A stretch of DNA of 64,000 nucleotides from Pedobacter sp. SYSU D00535 (GCF_017355855.1 NZ_JAFEWD010000006.1:124001-188000); one strand, 5' to 3'. Counted from the stretch's first letter, positions 35,239 through 46,357 are shown. Notes: generated from the sequence alone by a model not told the origin. Numbers and translations: made by a program.

Positions 35239-37506
35239 ATGGCTTTTGATATAGAAATGATCCAAAAGGTCTACAGTAATTTAGCAGGTCGCATCGAAGC
35301 TGCTAGAAAAGCTGTAGGAAAACCTCTAACACTAACTGAAAAGATTCTTTATTCTCATTTATGGGAAGGGGACGCTACTCAGGCTTATAAGCGGGGAGCT
35401 TCGTATGTCGACTTCGCACCAGATCGTGTAGCGATGCAGGACGCGACGGCGCAGATGGCGCTTTTGCAGTTTATGCAAGCCGGACGCCCGCAGGTAGCAG
35501 TTCCTTCGACAGTGCATTGTGACCACTTGATTCAGGCGAAAGTTGGGGCGAAAGAGGATTTGGATCACGCTAACACTACTAATAAGGAAGTGTACGATTT
35601 CCTTTCGTCTGTATCTAACAAATACGGTATTGGCTTTTGGAAACCGGGGGCTGGTATCATTCACCAGGTTGTTTTGGAAAATTATGCATTTCCAGGTGGG
35701 ATGATGATCGGAACTGATTCACACACTCCAAACGCAGGTGGTTTGGGTATGATCGCTATTGGTGTTGGTGGTGCTGATGCCTGTGATGTAATGGCTGGTT
35801 TTGCATGGGAGTTAAAGTTTCCTAAGCTGATCGGCGTGAAACTAACAGGTAAACTTTCAGGATGGACCGCTGCGAAAGACGTTATCCTTAAAGTTGCCGG
35901 CATCTTAACCGTTAAAGGAGGAACCGGAGCAATCGTTGAATATTTTGGTGAAGGTGCTCGTTCGCTTTCTGCAACTGGTAAAGCTACTATCTGTAATATG
36001 GGTGCCGAGATTGGTGCAACTACATCAATTTTTGGGTACGATGAGAAAGCAGAAGCATATCTTCGCGGTACTGCCAGAGAAGATATCGCAGATTTAGCTA
36101 ATCAGGTAAAAGAACATTTAACAGGTGATGAGGAAGTTTACGCTAACCCTGAGCAGTATTTTGATCAGGTGATTGAAATCAACCTTTCCGAACTGGAGCC
36201 ACACATCAACGGTCCTTTCACTCCGGATCTTGCATGGCCTTTGTCAAAATTCGCCACTGCAGTGAAGGAGCATAACTGGCCTGCAAAACTGGATGTGGGG
36301 CTGATTGGTTCTTGTACTAACTCTTCATATGAAGATATATCACGTGCGGCTTCCCTTGCTCAGCAGGCCGTGGATAAGAAACTAAAAGTTAAATCCGAAT
36401 ATACTGTTACTCCAGGATCTGAGCTGGTTCGTTACACGGTAGAGCGTGACGGCTTTCTGAATACTTTCGATCAAATAGGGGGTGTGGTATTAGCGAATGC
36501 TTGCGGCCCATGTATTGGGCAGTGGGCTCGTCACACAGATGATCCTACTCGTCCAAACTCTATCATTACTTCTTTCAACAGGAACTTTGCTAAGCGTAAC
36601 GACGGTAACCCTAATACGCACGCGTTCGTAGCGTCGCCGGAGATTGTTACTGCTTTTGCGATTGCGGGAGATCTTACTTTCAACCCATTAACAGATACGC
36701 TAATCAACGAAAATGGCGAAGCTGTAAAATTGGATGAACCACAAGGTTTAGAAGGACCAACCAGAGGTTACGCTGTTGAAGATGCAGGATATCAGGCGCC
36801 GGCAGAAGATGGAAGCAAGGTACAAGTACTTGTAGATCCACAATCAAGCCGCCTTCAGTTATTAGATGCTTTTCCGGCCTGGGAAGGAACTGATCTTCAC
36901 GGATTACGTCTTTTAATTAAAGCGAAAGGTAAGTGTACTACAGACCACATCTCTATGGCTGGTCCATGGTTAAAGTTCCGCGGTCACTTGGATAACATCT
37001 CTAATAACATGCTTATCGGAGCTGTTAACTTCTTCAATGATAAGACGGATAATGTTAAGAATCAATTAACCGGCGAATATGGTCCTGTTCCAGCTACCCA
37101 AAGAGCTTATAAAGCTGCTGGTATCGGAACGGTTGTAGTTGGTGATGAGAATTACGGTGAAGGTTCGTCCCGTGAGCATGCAGCAATGGAACCTCGTCAT
37201 TTAGGTGTTAGAGTGATACTCGTCAAGTCTTTTGCTCGTATCCATGAAACAAACCTCAAAAAGCAAGGGATGCTGGCGATCACTTTTGCTGATCCTGCAG
37301 ACTACAACAAGGTTCAGGAGGATGATACAATTGACGTAAAAGGACTAACAGACTTTGCTCCCGGCAAACAATTGACAGTGGTCCTTCACCATGCGGACGG
37401 TTCTCAGGATTCCTTCCAGGTGAATCATACGTACAATGAGCAACAGATCGAGTGGTTTAAAGCAGGGGCTGCTTTAAATATTATCAGGATGAAGCAACAA
37501 GCCTAA
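35239..37506 (+). CDS. acnA: aconitate hydratase, mitochondrial type
   Basis: A second aconitase, of the mitochondrial/AcnA architecture and not homologous in domain order to AcnB. The 755-aa protein has '[14 protein letters not shown]', '[20 protein letters not shown]' and cluster Cys at 359 ('[10 protein letters not shown]') and 422/425 ('ACGPCIGQW'). The C-terminal swivel domain carries '[19 protein letters not shown]'. All catalytic residues I can check are present. It has its own promoter box and terminator. The length is close to mitochondrial aconitase and shorter than IRP/AcnA proteins (~890 aa). Confidence 0.95.
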   Translation: MAFDIEMIQKVYSNLAGRIEAARKAVGKPLTLTEKILYSHLWEGDATQAYKRGASYVDFAPDRVAMQDATAQMALLQFMQAGRPQVAVPSTVHCDHLIQAKVGAKEDLDHANTTNKEVYDFLSSVSNKYGIGFWKPGAGIIHQVVLENYAFPGGMMIGTDSHTPNAGGLGMIAIGVGGADACDVMAGFAWELKFPKLIGVKLTGKLSGWTAAKDVILKVAGILTVKGGTGAIVEYFGEGARSLSATGKATICNMGAEIGATTSIFGYDEKAEAYLRGTAREDIADLANQVKEHLTGDEEVYANPEQYFDQVIEINLSELEPHINGPFTPDLAWPLSKFATAVKEHNWPAKLDVGLIGSCTNSSYEDISRAASLAQQAVDKKLKVKSEYTVTPGSELVRYTVERDGFLNTFDQIGGVVLANACGPCIGQWARHTDDPTRPNSIITSFNRNFAKRNDGNPNTHAFVASPEIVTAFAIAGDLTFNPLTDTLINENGEAVKLDEPQGLEGPTRGYAVEDAGYQAPAEDGSKVQVLVDPQSSRLQLLDAFPAWEGTDLHGLRLLIKAKGKCTTDHISMAGPWLKFRGHLDNISNNMLIGAVNFFNDKTDNVKNQLTGEYGPVPATQRAYKAAGIGTVVVGDENYGEGSSREHAAMEPRHLGVRVILVKSFARIHETNLKKQGMLAITFADPADYNKVQEDDTIDVKGLTDFAPGKQLTVVLHHADGSQDSFQVNHTYNEQQIEWFKAGAALNIIRMKQQA

Positions 37507-37521
37507 TCAGCTTTAGTAGAT

Positions 37522-37556
37522 ATAGCCCCGCCTGAGAACCAGGCGGGGCTATTTAT
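37522..37556 (+). terminator. terminator after the mitochondrial-type aconitase
   Basis: ATAGCCCCGCCTG (37522-37534) pairs perfectly over 13 bp with 37540-37552 around AGAAC and is followed by a T-rich stretch. Confidence 0.9.
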
Positions 37557-37741
37557 TTAATGACTGTTCGAGTCTGATGGTCATAGTTGAGTTAAAAGAG
37601 GAATGAGTGTCACGACTTGAAGCTGAGATAAACGTCCTTGGAAAGGGCGATTCGGTTTCGGCCCTGATGCTAATGCCTCCGCCAGCTTGTAAGCAAAAAG
37701 AAAGCGGGCTTTCAGAGACAGAGACGGAAATAGAAGGTAAT

Positions 37742-37777
37742 AAAAAATCCCGACCTTCTTAAAGATCGGGATTTTTT
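37742..37777 (-). terminator. terminator downstream of sucD
   Basis: AAAAAATCCCGA (37742-37753) pairs over 12 bp with 37766-37777. On the minus strand the stem ends in a T-run. Confidence 0.85.
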
Positions 37778-37793
37778 ATTTGAATGGGGAAGA

Positions 37794-38675
37794 CTAGGCA
37801 GTTACTTTAGCCAGCTCTTCAGCCATTGCCGCTCCGATTTCAGCAGGAGACTCTACTACACGAATGCCACATTCGCGCATGATCCGCATTTTAGCAGCTG
37901 CTGTGTCGTCGGCTCCACCAACGATCGCACCAGCATGACCCATACGACGTCCCGGAGGCGCTGTTTGTCCTGCGATGAATCCAACTACCGGCTTTGTTCC
38001 GTTTTCTTTAATCCAACGAGCAGCTTCTGCTTCCATGCCACCACCAATCTCGCCGATCATGATGATACCTGCAGTTTCAGGATCGTTCATTAACAATTTT
38101 ACAGCTTCAACAGTTGGTGTTCCAATGATAGGGTCTCCACCGATACCGATAGCGGTAGTGATACCTAAGCCTGCTTTTACCACCTGATCAACAGCTTCGT
38201 AAGTTAGGGTTCCTGATTTAGAAACTACGCCAACGTTACCTTTCCTGAAAATGAAGCCAGGCATGATGCCAATCTTTGCTTCGTCAGCAGTGATAATACC
38301 AGGACAGTTAGGGCCAATCAGGCGGCAGTCTTTATCCTGAATATATTCTTTAACCTGAATCATATCCTTAGTTGGGATACCTTCAGTGATACAAACAATA
38401 ACTTTGATACCAGCTTCTGCAGCTTCCATGATTGCATCGGCAGCAAATGCAGGAGGTACGAATATGATAGATACGTCAGCACCAGTTTGCTCAACGGCGT
38501 CCTTCACAGTGTTGAATACAGGTCTATCAAGGTGAGTTTGCCCGCCTTTTCCTGGAGTTACTCCACCAACTACCTGAGTTCCATACTCAATCATCTGAGA
38601 GGCATGATAAGTACCTTCATTGCCGGTAAAGCCTTGAACTATAACTTTTGAATCTTTGTTTACTAATACACTCAT
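37794..38675 (-). CDS. sucD: succinyl-CoA synthetase alpha subunit
   Basis: Converts succinyl-CoA to succinate with nucleotide triphosphate formation in the TCA cycle, together with SucC, which is not in this window. The 293-aa protein has the CoA-binding '[20 protein letters not shown]' and '[10 protein letters not shown]', and the phosphorylated His247 in 'GHAGAIVGG'. It faces the aconitase genes, forming a TCA group. It has a consensus promoter. Confidence 0.95.
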   Translation of the reverse strand: MSVLVNKDSKVIVQGFTGNEGTYHASQMIEYGTQVVGGVTPGKGGQTHLDRPVFNTVKDAVEQTGADVSIIFVPPAFAADAIMEAAEAGIKVIVCITEGIPTKDMIQVKEYIQDKDCRLIGPNCPGIITADEAKIGIMPGFIFRKGNVGVVSKSGTLTYEAVDQVVKAGLGITTAIGIGGDPIIGTPTVEAVKLLMNDPETAGIIMIGEIGGGMEAEAARWIKENGTKPVVGFIAGQTAPPGRRMGHAGAIVGGADDTAAAKMRIMRECGIRVVESPAEIGAAMAEELAKVTA

Positions 38676-38695
38676 TGGTCGGATTTTAAGTTCTG

Positions 38696-38726
38696 CAAAA
38701 CTAAGAGAATAGGGGAAAAAGCCAAA
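38696..38726 (-). promoter_or_regulatory. sucD promoter
   Basis: On the minus strand TTTG (38723-38726), a 19-base spacer and TAGTTTTG (38696-38703) match the full consensus, 20 bases upstream of the ATG. Confidence 0.75.
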
Positions 38727-38735
38727 CTGTTTTGT

Positions 38736-40511
38736 CTATGTAGCCGAAGTTTTTTCAATGCCGGCTGAATTAAACTGCAAATCGTACAGCCTTTTGTAGT
38801 AGCCGTTCAATTTAAGTAATTCCTGATGCGATCCGGCCTCTTTAATTTCGCCTTTGTCCAGCACAATAATCTTGTCGGCGTTTTGGATGGTGGAAAGCCG
38901 GTGGGCAATGACAATGGAGGTTCGACCCTGCATCAATTTCGTAATTGCTTTTTGGATCAAAATCTCCGTTTCAGTATCAACCGAAGAGGTAGCCTCGTCA
39001 AGCACGAGAATGGTCGGATTGTATACGAGTGCCCGAATGAAGGAAATCAGCTGCGCCTGGCCCGAGGAAAGGGTAGAGCCGCGCTCCATCACGTCATATT
39101 CATACCCGCCTGGTAACCGCTCTATAAATTCGTGCGCACCTACTTCTTTGGCGGCCGCTACCAGTTGTTCGCGCTTTATTTCTGGATTGTTGAGTGATAT
39201 ATTGTTGCCGATAGAATCAGAAAATAAAAATACATCCTGAATCACCGTAGCTATTCTGGAGCGGAGGAAGGCAAGGTCGTACTCCTGGATATCCTTGCCG
39301 TCGATTGTTACGCTTCCCTTGCCAATGGCATAAAATCTGTTGAGGATATTGATAACTGAGGACTTTCCTGCACCAGTCGCTCCAACAAGGGCGAGGGTTT
39401 CTCCAGCTTTTATTTCAAAGTTAATACCTTTCAGTACCCAGTTATCTTCGTTATACGCAAACCACACATTCTCAAACCGTATGTGGCCTTTTAACCGCTC
39501 AGGCTTTAGAAATCCGGTATTTTCTTCTTCTTCCTTCGTGTCTAAAACTGCAAAAATACGCTCAGCTCCAACCATGCCCATCTGCAGCGTATTGAATTTA
39601 TCCGCCAGCTCGCGGATGGGTCGGAACATCATATTGATGTACATGATAAAGGCGACAACAACACCTGGCGTTACCTGATGTTGAATAATTAGCTTTGACC
39701 CATACCATACCAGTAATCCCAGGGATAAGGCGGAAATAATTTCGACAACAGGAAAAAAAATTGAATAATGCCAGTTTGATCTAATATTTGCGTCCCGATG
39801 CTTACGATTAATTTCTTCGAATTTTTGCATCTCCTGGTTCTCTCGGGCAAAGTATTTAATGATGCTCATGCCACTTATGTGCTCCTGGAGAAAAGTATTG
39901 AGATGTCCCACCTGGGTTCGCACTTCCTGAAAGGCTGATTTTATTGCCTCCTTAAATACGTATGTGGCAAGCATCAGAAGCGGCATAGGAAGTAACACGA
40001 CCAGCGTTAATTCCCAGTCTATGTATAACATCACGCCGAGCAGCACCGCCAACTGCAGGATATCACCGATGATGACGATGAGCCCTTCGGAAAATATATT
40101 CGCAATCGTTTCGAGATCGGAAACTGTTCGGGTGATTAATTGTCCTATAGGAGTTCGGTCGAAGTATTTAAGCCGCAGCCTGGTAAGGTGGTTAAATACA
40201 TCAATCCGAAGATCGCGAATGGTGGACTGCCCTAAAAAGTTGGTAAGATAGGTGTGGTAGTATTGTACCCCGGTTTGTACAAGCAATAAAATAACCATCA
40301 CTGCCACCATCAAAGTAAGTCCATTGCGGTCGCCTCCTAGAATATGTTTATCTAACGTATATTCTATTAAAATCGGCCTTAGCGGAGCAAGTACTGCAAG
40401 GGCAATTGTTAAAAAGATTGACCATTTAAACGTTGCCTTGTAGGGCTTAACATAATGAAAGATTCTTTTTAACAGATTAATATCGTAAGCTTTTCCTGCT
40501 ACTTTCGCCAT
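38736..40511 (-). CDS. ABC transporter, fused permease and ATPase (MsbA-like)
   Basis: A half-size exporter that would act as a homodimer in the inner membrane. The 591-aa protein has six predicted membrane helices in the first ~320 residues and an ABC domain after. Walker A is 'GATGAGKSS', the signature is 'LSSGQAQLISF' (second residue Ser in place of the usual Gly), Walker B is 'ILVLDEATSSVD' and the H-loop is 'IVIAHRLSTI'. The family includes lipid A, lipid and drug exporters; the substrate is not deducible. The gene stands alone. Confidence 0.9.
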   Translation of the reverse strand: MAKVAGKAYDINLLKRIFHYVKPYKATFKWSIFLTIALAVLAPLRPILIEYTLDKHILGGDRNGLTLMVAVMVILLLVQTGVQYYHTYLTNFLGQSTIRDLRIDVFNHLTRLRLKYFDRTPIGQLITRTVSDLETIANIFSEGLIVIIGDILQLAVLLGVMLYIDWELTLVVLLPMPLLMLATYVFKEAIKSAFQEVRTQVGHLNTFLQEHISGMSIIKYFARENQEMQKFEEINRKHRDANIRSNWHYSIFFPVVEIISALSLGLLVWYGSKLIIQHQVTPGVVVAFIMYINMMFRPIRELADKFNTLQMGMVGAERIFAVLDTKEEEENTGFLKPERLKGHIRFENVWFAYNEDNWVLKGINFEIKAGETLALVGATGAGKSSVINILNRFYAIGKGSVTIDGKDIQEYDLAFLRSRIATVIQDVFLFSDSIGNNISLNNPEIKREQLVAAAKEVGAHEFIERLPGGYEYDVMERGSTLSSGQAQLISFIRALVYNPTILVLDEATSSVDTETEILIQKAITKLMQGRTSIVIAHRLSTIQNADKIIVLDKGEIKEAGSHQELLKLNGYYKRLYDLQFNSAGIEKTSAT

Positions 40512-40628
40512 TTTAGTTTGAAAGGATCAAAATTATAATATAATTTTAAAGCCTTGGTTTGGAAAAGATAGGAATTGACTGCAAACTGTAAAAAGAATGA
40601 TATAGAGTGAATGCTCTTTCAAATTAAT

Positions 40629-40636
40629 TAACTTTG
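40629..40636 (+). promoter_or_regulatory. -7 box before the small membrane protein / SulP operon
   Basis: TAACTTTG matches the consensus, 19 bases before the ATG at 40656; the -33 box is unclear. Confidence 0.5.
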
Positions 40637-40655
40637 TGTTAGGTCTCCGACTGTT

Positions 40656-40985
40656 ATGAAAAAAGAAGCTGCTAGCCATATACTCAGCATAGTATTTCTT
40701 TCTGTCTTCTTTGTGAAGATGGTCATTTCGGTCGCACCAATAGTTATCGCGCATTTTGATAGGGAATCTGCAAATGCGGTAATTATGCAGCTAGAAATTG
40801 AGCATAGCCCAAAGGCGAGCGATAGTAAGGAAGTTTCAGTCAAAGAGTATTTTACTAATGCGGCCCATGTGCTGTTTTCTCCCAGTCTCACCTTTATTTT
40901 AAAAGCCGAGGATATCTCTTCCGATCACAAAAAGCACATTCAATCCTTTTATCCGTCGGTTCCCACGCCCCCTCCTAACGTTTAA
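40656..40985 (+). CDS. small membrane protein preceding the SulP transporter
   Basis: The 109-aa protein has one hydrophobic segment at residues 8-33 ('ILSIVFLSVFFVKMVISVAP'), probably an uncleaved signal anchor, and then a soluble part. That part has 'FDRESANAVIMQLEIEH' and a Pro-rich end 'PSVPTPPPNV'. I do not recognise a named family. It sits 83 bases before the SulP gene with no terminator between, so cotranscription is likely and a partner role is possible. Confidence 0.7.
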   Translation: MKKEAASHILSIVFLSVFFVKMVISVAPIVIAHFDRESANAVIMQLEIEHSPKASDSKEVSVKEYFTNAAHVLFSPSLTFILKAEDISSDHKKHIQSFYPSVPTPPPNV

Positions 40986-41068
40986 TTAACTTTTTCATGT
41001 GTTCTCAGCTGCCTATTTTATTGGGGCAGTAGTATTTTATTGAAATTTTAATTAAAACCTATTTTATT

Positions 41069-42700
41069 ATGGCAGCGAATCGTATGTCTGCATCAACAAA
41101 TCCAAGAAACCTATTTTCTGCTCAGAATTTAAAGAAAGACCTACCAGCAAGTATTGTGGTATTTCTGGTGGCTTTACCGTTATGTTTAGGTATTGCTTTA
41201 GCCTCAGGCGCCCCGCTTTTTGCAGGGATTTTAACAGGTATTATTGGCGGTATTGTCACCGCTTCTTTTAGTGGGTCTCAATTAAGTGTGAGCGGTCCTG
41301 CCGCCGGATTGACGGTAATTGTTTTAGGAGCAATCAGCCAGTTGGGAAGTTATGAAACATTTATCCTGGCTGTGTTTCTTGCAGGTATTATGCAGATTGT
41401 GTTGGGGATGATAAAAGCTGGAACCATCGCTAATTACTTCCCTTCAGCAGTAATTGAGGGGATGCTTGCAGCGATCGGTATTATTCTTATTCTAAAGCAG
41501 ATTCCACACGCCGTTGGCTATGACGCTGACTACGAAGGGGATGAAAGCTTTAAATCAGGAAACAATGAAAATACTTTTACTGCTATTGCGACAGCCTTCA
41601 GCAGACTTAGCTATGGCGCGGTCATCATCAGCGCATTGTCGATTCTTGTGTTGATCTACTGGCCGAAAGTAAAGAAGTTGGCCGGTGTGCCAGCGGCTCT
41701 GGTAGTTGTGGTGATTGGTGTTGTTCTTAACTATGTATTTAAAGGTTCTGAGTTAGAAATCCAGGCGGACCACCTTGTAACGGTTCCTGTAGTAGGTAGC
41801 ACGGAAGAGTTTTTCAATCTCTTCATCACGCCCGACTTCTCTCAAATAATGCGTTCGGATGTATGGATAGTAGCTGGTACACTAGCTATTGTTGCAAGTC
41901 TTGAAACCCTTCTGAGTGTAGAGGCTGTTGATAAGATTGATCCCTTGAAACGGGTTTCCCCTACAAATCGTGAGCTTTTTGCACAGGGAATTGGAAATAT
42001 GACGAGCGGTTTACTAGGGGGACTTCCGATGACTGCGGTTATCGTTCGTTCTTCTGCTAACGTGAACTCAGGAGCAAGAACGAAGCTAAGTGCTATATTT
42101 CACGGCATTTGGCTAACACTTTCATTGCTTCTTATCCCGGGAGTGATTAACAGTATTCCTCTGGCTTGTCTTGCAGCGATACTCTTAATGACAGGATACA
42201 AGCTTGCGAGAATTGCTTTGTTCCAGAAAATGTGGAGAGAAGGGAAAGACCAGTTTATTCCGTTCGTAGTGACTGTGCTAGCTGTCGTATTTACTGACTT
42301 GTTAAAAGGAGTTGGTATTGGTATGGCTGTAGGTATATTCTATATATTACGTAACAATCTGCGCAACCCATATTTCTATACAATTGGTAGAAACGGAGAT
42401 AAAAAAGTAATTCATATCAAGCTGGCAGAAGAAGTTTCATTTCTTAATAAAGCTGCGATTCAGTATACTCTGAACCACTTACCTGATGAGTCAGATGTGG
42501 TTATTGATGGTACAAATTCCCGGTATATAGATTCTGATGTTCTTGAGATTATTCACAATTTCAAACACAACGCTTACAGCCGGGGGATTATAGTTCAGTT
42601 GGTTAACATAAAACACAAGTATGACGTCCCTCAATTGAAGGACTTGATTTTTAAGCCCGAGAAAATCCGCGAGACAGAGGCTGCGCCAGCGAACAATTAA
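41069..42700 (+). CDS. SulP family anion transporter with STAS domain
   Basis: An inner-membrane anion transporter; some members carry bicarbonate and others sulfate. The 543-aa protein has about 10-14 hydrophobic segments, with the family motifs 'DLPASIVVFLVALPLCLGIA' and 'SVSGPAAGLTV', and a C-terminal STAS domain from about residue 440 ('VVIDGTNSRYIDSDVLEII'). The carbonic anhydrase gene starts 14 bases downstream, which favours bicarbonate as substrate by context (inference). Confidence 0.9.
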   Translation: MAANRMSASTNPRNLFSAQNLKKDLPASIVVFLVALPLCLGIALASGAPLFAGILTGIIGGIVTASFSGSQLSVSGPAAGLTVIVLGAISQLGSYETFILAVFLAGIMQIVLGMIKAGTIANYFPSAVIEGMLAAIGIILILKQIPHAVGYDADYEGDESFKSGNNENTFTAIATAFSRLSYGAVIISALSILVLIYWPKVKKLAGVPAALVVVVIGVVLNYVFKGSELEIQADHLVTVPVVGSTEEFFNLFITPDFSQIMRSDVWIVAGTLAIVASLETLLSVEAVDKIDPLKRVSPTNRELFAQGIGNMTSGLLGGLPMTAVIVRSSANVNSGARTKLSAIFHGIWLTLSLLLIPGVINSIPLACLAAILLMTGYKLARIALFQKMWREGKDQFIPFVVTVLAVVFTDLLKGVGIGMAVGIFYILRNNLRNPYFYTIGRNGDKKVIHIKLAEEVSFLNKAAIQYTLNHLPDESDVVIDGTNSRYIDSDVLEIIHNFKHNAYSRGIIVQLVNIKHKYDVPQLKDLIFKPEKIRETEAAPANN

Positions 42701-42714
42701 ACTATATCACAACA

Positions 42715-43371
42715 ATGAACGCGGAAATCGAAGAAATCGCCAAAACAACCTATGAGCTGTTGCTTGAGGGCAATCGCAGGTTTGTAGAGTCGGAGCTGGA
42801 GAATGATCCCGATTTTTTCAAGAAGCTTGCTGCTGGCCAGAGCCCGGAAGTACTATGGATCGGCTGCGCAGATAGCCGTGTTCCTGCTAACGAACTGACG
42901 GGCACTAAACCGGGTGAGGTGTTCGTGCATAGAAATATCGCGAATGTTTGTGTCCATACTGATATGAACATGCTAAGCGTGCTCGACTACGCCGTAAACG
43001 TATTGAAAGTTAAACACGTAATTGTGGCCGGACATTATGGCTGTGGTGGAGTTATGGCTGCGATGGGAAGTAAACAATACGGTATTATTGATAACTGGCT
43101 TCGTCATATTAAAGACGTGTATCGTCTTCATGCGCATGAGCTTGACTTGATAACAGACGAGAAAGCCCGGGCAAACCGTTTGGTAGAATTGAATGTAATC
43201 GAACAGGTTTACAACTTATGTAAAACCACTATCGTTCAAAATGCCTGGAAAGAACGGCCGGATTTAGAAATCCACGGATGGGTGGTTGATATCGGTACCG
43301 GTTATGTAAAGGATTTGAAAGTGTCTTGCAGTGGTACAGCAAATCTTGGAAAGGTATTTACATTAGACTAA
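42715..43371 (+). CDS. beta-class carbonic anhydrase
   Basis: Interconverts carbon dioxide and bicarbonate. The 218-aa protein has the zinc ligands Cys51 (in 'IGCADSRVPAN', with Asp53 and Arg55), His107 and Cys110 (in 'AGHYGCGGVMAAM'), all intact. It is cotranscribed with the SulP transporter and ends at a strong terminator. A transporter plus carbonic anhydrase pair suggests bicarbonate supply for carboxylases. Confidence 0.95.
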   Translation: MNAEIEEIAKTTYELLLEGNRRFVESELENDPDFFKKLAAGQSPEVLWIGCADSRVPANELTGTKPGEVFVHRNIANVCVHTDMNMLSVLDYAVNVLKVKHVIVAGHYGCGGVMAAMGSKQYGIIDNWLRHIKDVYRLHAHELDLITDEKARANRLVELNVIEQVYNLCKTTIVQNAWKERPDLEIHGWVVDIGTGYVKDLKVSCSGTANLGKVFTLD

Positions 43372-43396
43372 CCGGGAGAAAATAATGGTATAAAAC

Positions 43397-43425
43397 AAAA
43401 GGGGGCGAATTATTCGCCCCTTTTT
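43397..43425. terminator. bidirectional terminator between carbonic anhydrase and gcvP
   Basis: A 13-bp stem, 43397-43409 with 43413-43425 (core GGGGCGAA/TTCGCCCC), with a three-base loop and A/T runs on both sides. Confidence 0.9.
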
Positions 43426-43428
43426 GTT

Positions 43429-46311
43429 TTATACTGTTTCTTCCTCATACGCTTCCAGCGGCGGACAAGAGCAGATAAGTGTTCGATCCCCGTAGGTATC
43501 ATTCACGCGGCCGATAGAAGGCCAGAATTTGTGCTCTCTCACGTAAGGAAGCGGGAATACCGCCTGCTCTCTTGAGTAAGGTCTGTCCCAGTTGCTGTCT
43601 GTAGCAACAGTAACGGTATGTGGTGCATTTTTAAGAGGATTGTTAGCCTTGTCCATCCCTCCGCTTTCCACTTCGCTTATTTCCTGGCGGATAGCAATCA
43701 TGGCGTCACAGAAGCGGTCTAGCTCATGTTTGGGCTCTGACTCTGTAGGCTCTACCATCAACGTTCCGGCTACCGGGAAAGAGACGGTAGGTGCATGGAA
43801 GCCATAGTCCATCAGTCGTTTGGCAATATCTGTTACTTCAATATCAGCGTTTTTGAAAGCCCGGCAGTCCAGGATCATTTCGTGTGCGCAGCGGCCGTTT
43901 GCTCCTGCATAAAGCACTGGATAGTGTTGCTCCAGTCGCGCTTTAATGTAGTTCGCGTTCAGGATAGCGTACTTGGTAGCATTTGTTAGGCCTTCGGCTC
44001 CCATCATAGCGATGTAAGCATGGGAGATAAGCAGGATCGAAGCCGATCCCCAAGGCGCTGCTGATACAGCATGAATGGATTTTCCTCTTTCAATATCTAC
44101 CACCGGGTGACCGGGAAGGTAGGGAACCAGGTGTTTAGCCACTCCGATCGGACCCATACCTGGACCGCCTCCTCCGTGAGGGATACAGAAGGTTTTGTGC
44201 AGGTTCAGGTGACAAACGTCTGCACCGATATTTGCAGGACTGGTAAGTCCCACCTGTGCGTTCATATTCGCGCCGTCCATATAAACCTGTCCGCCATTTT
44301 CATGGATAATGTTGCAGATCTCAATGATTGACTCTTCAAAAACTCCGTGTGTGGAAGGATAAGTCACCATCAGACAGGAAAGATCCTCTTTGTGTTCTTC
44401 AGCTCTTGCCCGCAGATCTGCTACATCAATGTTTCCGTTGATGTCGCATTTTACTACGACGATCTTCATTCCTGCCATGGCCGCTGAAGCGGGATTGGTT
44501 CCGTGAGCAGAAGAGGGGATCAGCGCTACGTTGCGATGTCCTTCACCCCTGTCGATGTGGTAAGCACGGATCACCATCAGCCCCGCGTACTCTCCCTGAG
44601 CACCAGAATTAGGCTGGAAGCTCATGGATGCAAAGCCGGTGATTTCGCTCAGCCAGTTATTCAGCTCGTCGATCACCTGCATATAGCCTCCCACCTGGTC
44701 GGTTGGAGCAAAAGGGTGGATCTTAGAAAAATGGTTCCAGGTAACCGGTATCATCTCGGAAGTGGCGTTCAACTTCATTGTACAGGAACCCAAAGGAATC
44801 ATGGAGTGACAAAGCGAAAGGTCTTTCGCCTCCAGTGATTTGATATAACGGAGCATCTCATGCTCAGAGTGGTGCGTGTTGAAAACCGGGTGAGTGAGAA
44901 AGTCGCTGGTTCTGATCAGCTCTGCAGGAATTCTTGCTGCCAATCCTGTTTTGATTCTATCAAAATCTACATCATTGATGCTTTTAGCCTTTACTTTTGC
45001 AAAAAAGCGAACGATGGTAGTGATATCTTCCAGGCTGGTTGTCTCATCAAGTGAGATCGTGACTACCGAACCCTGATAATGAAGGTTGATGTCGTTGTTT
45101 AGCGCTTCGGCATGGATAGGACCGGCAAGATGGCCCACATCCAACCGCAGTGTATCAAAATACTGTTCGTTTTCCTGTTTGTAGCCTAAAGCTTCCAGCG
45201 CATCGGAAAGCACTACTGCCAGTCCGTGCACCCGCTCTGCAATTTTCTTCAAGCCGTCCTGCCCATGGTAAGCAGCATACATACCAGCCATGATGGCCAG
45301 CAGTGCCTGGGCTGTACAGATATTGGAAGTCGCCTTATCCCTGCGGATATGCTGCTCGCGGGTTTGAAGTGCCATGCGAAGGGCATAGTTGCCGGCAGAA
45401 TCAATAGTTACCCCGATAATCCTTCCGGGGATGGAGCGCTTGTACTCTTCCTTGGTAGCAAAGTAAGCGGCATGAGGACCACCAAATCCCATCGGCACAC
45501 CAAACCGCTGCGTGTTTCCCACCACAATGTCTGCACCCCATTCTCCCGGAGGAGTAAGCAGAGCAAGGCTGAGGATGTCCGCTACCACGGTTAGCTTGAT
45601 GCCTTTTTCATGTGCTGCTAAGGCAAAATCTTTGTAGTTGTAAACTACTCCATTTCCTGCCGGGTACTGTACGATAGCACCAAACATCCTCTCTGTAAGC
45701 GCTACTGTTTGATGATCCCCCACCTGCACTTCAATCCCGTAAGGGGCTGAACGGGTTTTAAGGATGTCGATGGTTTGCGGGAATAGCTCCTGGGAAACGA
45801 AGAACACATTTGACTCCTTGTTCTTCCGCAGAGAATACTGCATGAACATCGCCTCTGCTGCTGCAGTTCCTTCATCCAGCAAAGAAGCATTGGCGATCTC
45901 CATCCCTGTCAGATCAATCACCATCGTCTGGAAGTTCAGCAAGGCCTGAAGTCTTCCCTGCGAGATCTCTGCCTGATAAGGGGTGTACTGGGTATACCAT
46001 CCCGGATTCTCGAAGATGTTCCGCAGAATAACGGGTGGTGTTATGGTATCGTAATATCCTTGTCCGATGAAGGATTTGTAGACTTTGTTTTTTAAGGAAA
46101 CCTGTTTAAGATACTTCAGGTAATCGTACTCGCTTTTCGGCGTCGGAAGATTTAAAGGAGCTTTAAGTCGTATTTGTTGAGGTACGGTTTGGTCAATCAG
46201 TTGATCCAGCGAGTCTGCTCCAACTGTCTTTAACATCTCTACCGTCTCTTTTGCACTTGGAGCAATGTGTCTTGCTTCAAATTTCTCCTGGAAATCAATG
46301 TTTAATGTCAT
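43429..46311 (-). CDS. gcvP: glycine dehydrogenase (decarboxylating), P protein
   Basis: The PLP-dependent P protein of the glycine cleavage system. The 960-aa single-chain form has the N-terminal half with '[20 protein letters not shown]' and the C-terminal half with the PLP-lysine motif '[20 protein letters not shown]'. No gcvT or gcvH is nearby. It has a strong own promoter with a palindrome over the -7 box, and pdxJ lies upstream on the same strand. Confidence 0.96.
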   Translation of the reverse strand: MTLNIDFQEKFEARHIAPSAKETVEMLKTVGADSLDQLIDQTVPQQIRLKAPLNLPTPKSEYDYLKYLKQVSLKNKVYKSFIGQGYYDTITPPVILRNIFENPGWYTQYTPYQAEISQGRLQALLNFQTMVIDLTGMEIANASLLDEGTAAAEAMFMQYSLRKNKESNVFFVSQELFPQTIDILKTRSAPYGIEVQVGDHQTVALTERMFGAIVQYPAGNGVVYNYKDFALAAHEKGIKLTVVADILSLALLTPPGEWGADIVVGNTQRFGVPMGFGGPHAAYFATKEEYKRSIPGRIIGVTIDSAGNYALRMALQTREQHIRRDKATSNICTAQALLAIMAGMYAAYHGQDGLKKIAERVHGLAVVLSDALEALGYKQENEQYFDTLRLDVGHLAGPIHAEALNNDINLHYQGSVVTISLDETTSLEDITTIVRFFAKVKAKSINDVDFDRIKTGLAARIPAELIRTSDFLTHPVFNTHHSEHEMLRYIKSLEAKDLSLCHSMIPLGSCTMKLNATSEMIPVTWNHFSKIHPFAPTDQVGGYMQVIDELNNWLSEITGFASMSFQPNSGAQGEYAGLMVIRAYHIDRGEGHRNVALIPSSAHGTNPASAAMAGMKIVVVKCDINGNIDVADLRARAEEHKEDLSCLMVTYPSTHGVFEESIIEICNIIHENGGQVYMDGANMNAQVGLTSPANIGADVCHLNLHKTFCIPHGGGGPGMGPIGVAKHLVPYLPGHPVVDIERGKSIHAVSAAPWGSASILLISHAYIAMMGAEGLTNATKYAILNANYIKARLEQHYPVLYAGANGRCAHEMILDCRAFKNADIEVTDIAKRLMDYGFHAPTVSFPVAGTLMVEPTESEPKHELDRFCDAMIAIRQEISEVESGGMDKANNPLKNAPHTVTVATDSNWDRPYSREQAVFPLPYVREHKFWPSIGRVNDTYGDRTLICSCPPLEAYEEETV

Positions 46312-46332
46312 GAAAATGAGGTATAAAAAGAA

Positions 46333-46357
46333 GCCGCAAAAGTACTTATTTTGCGGC
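46333..46357. promoter_or_regulatory. palindromic operator candidate at the gcvP promoter
   Basis: GCCGCAAAA (46333-46341) and TTTTGCGGC (46349-46357) form a perfect 9-7-9 inverted repeat overlapping the -7 box (46337-46344). Most of it lies upstream of the expected transcript start, so it is more likely a DNA-binding site than an RNA hairpin. Confidence 0.5.

Noticed and set aside
44503-45594. Several 60-120-codon plus-strand frames
   Set aside because: All lie antisense to gcvP and show no signal, motif or start context of their own.
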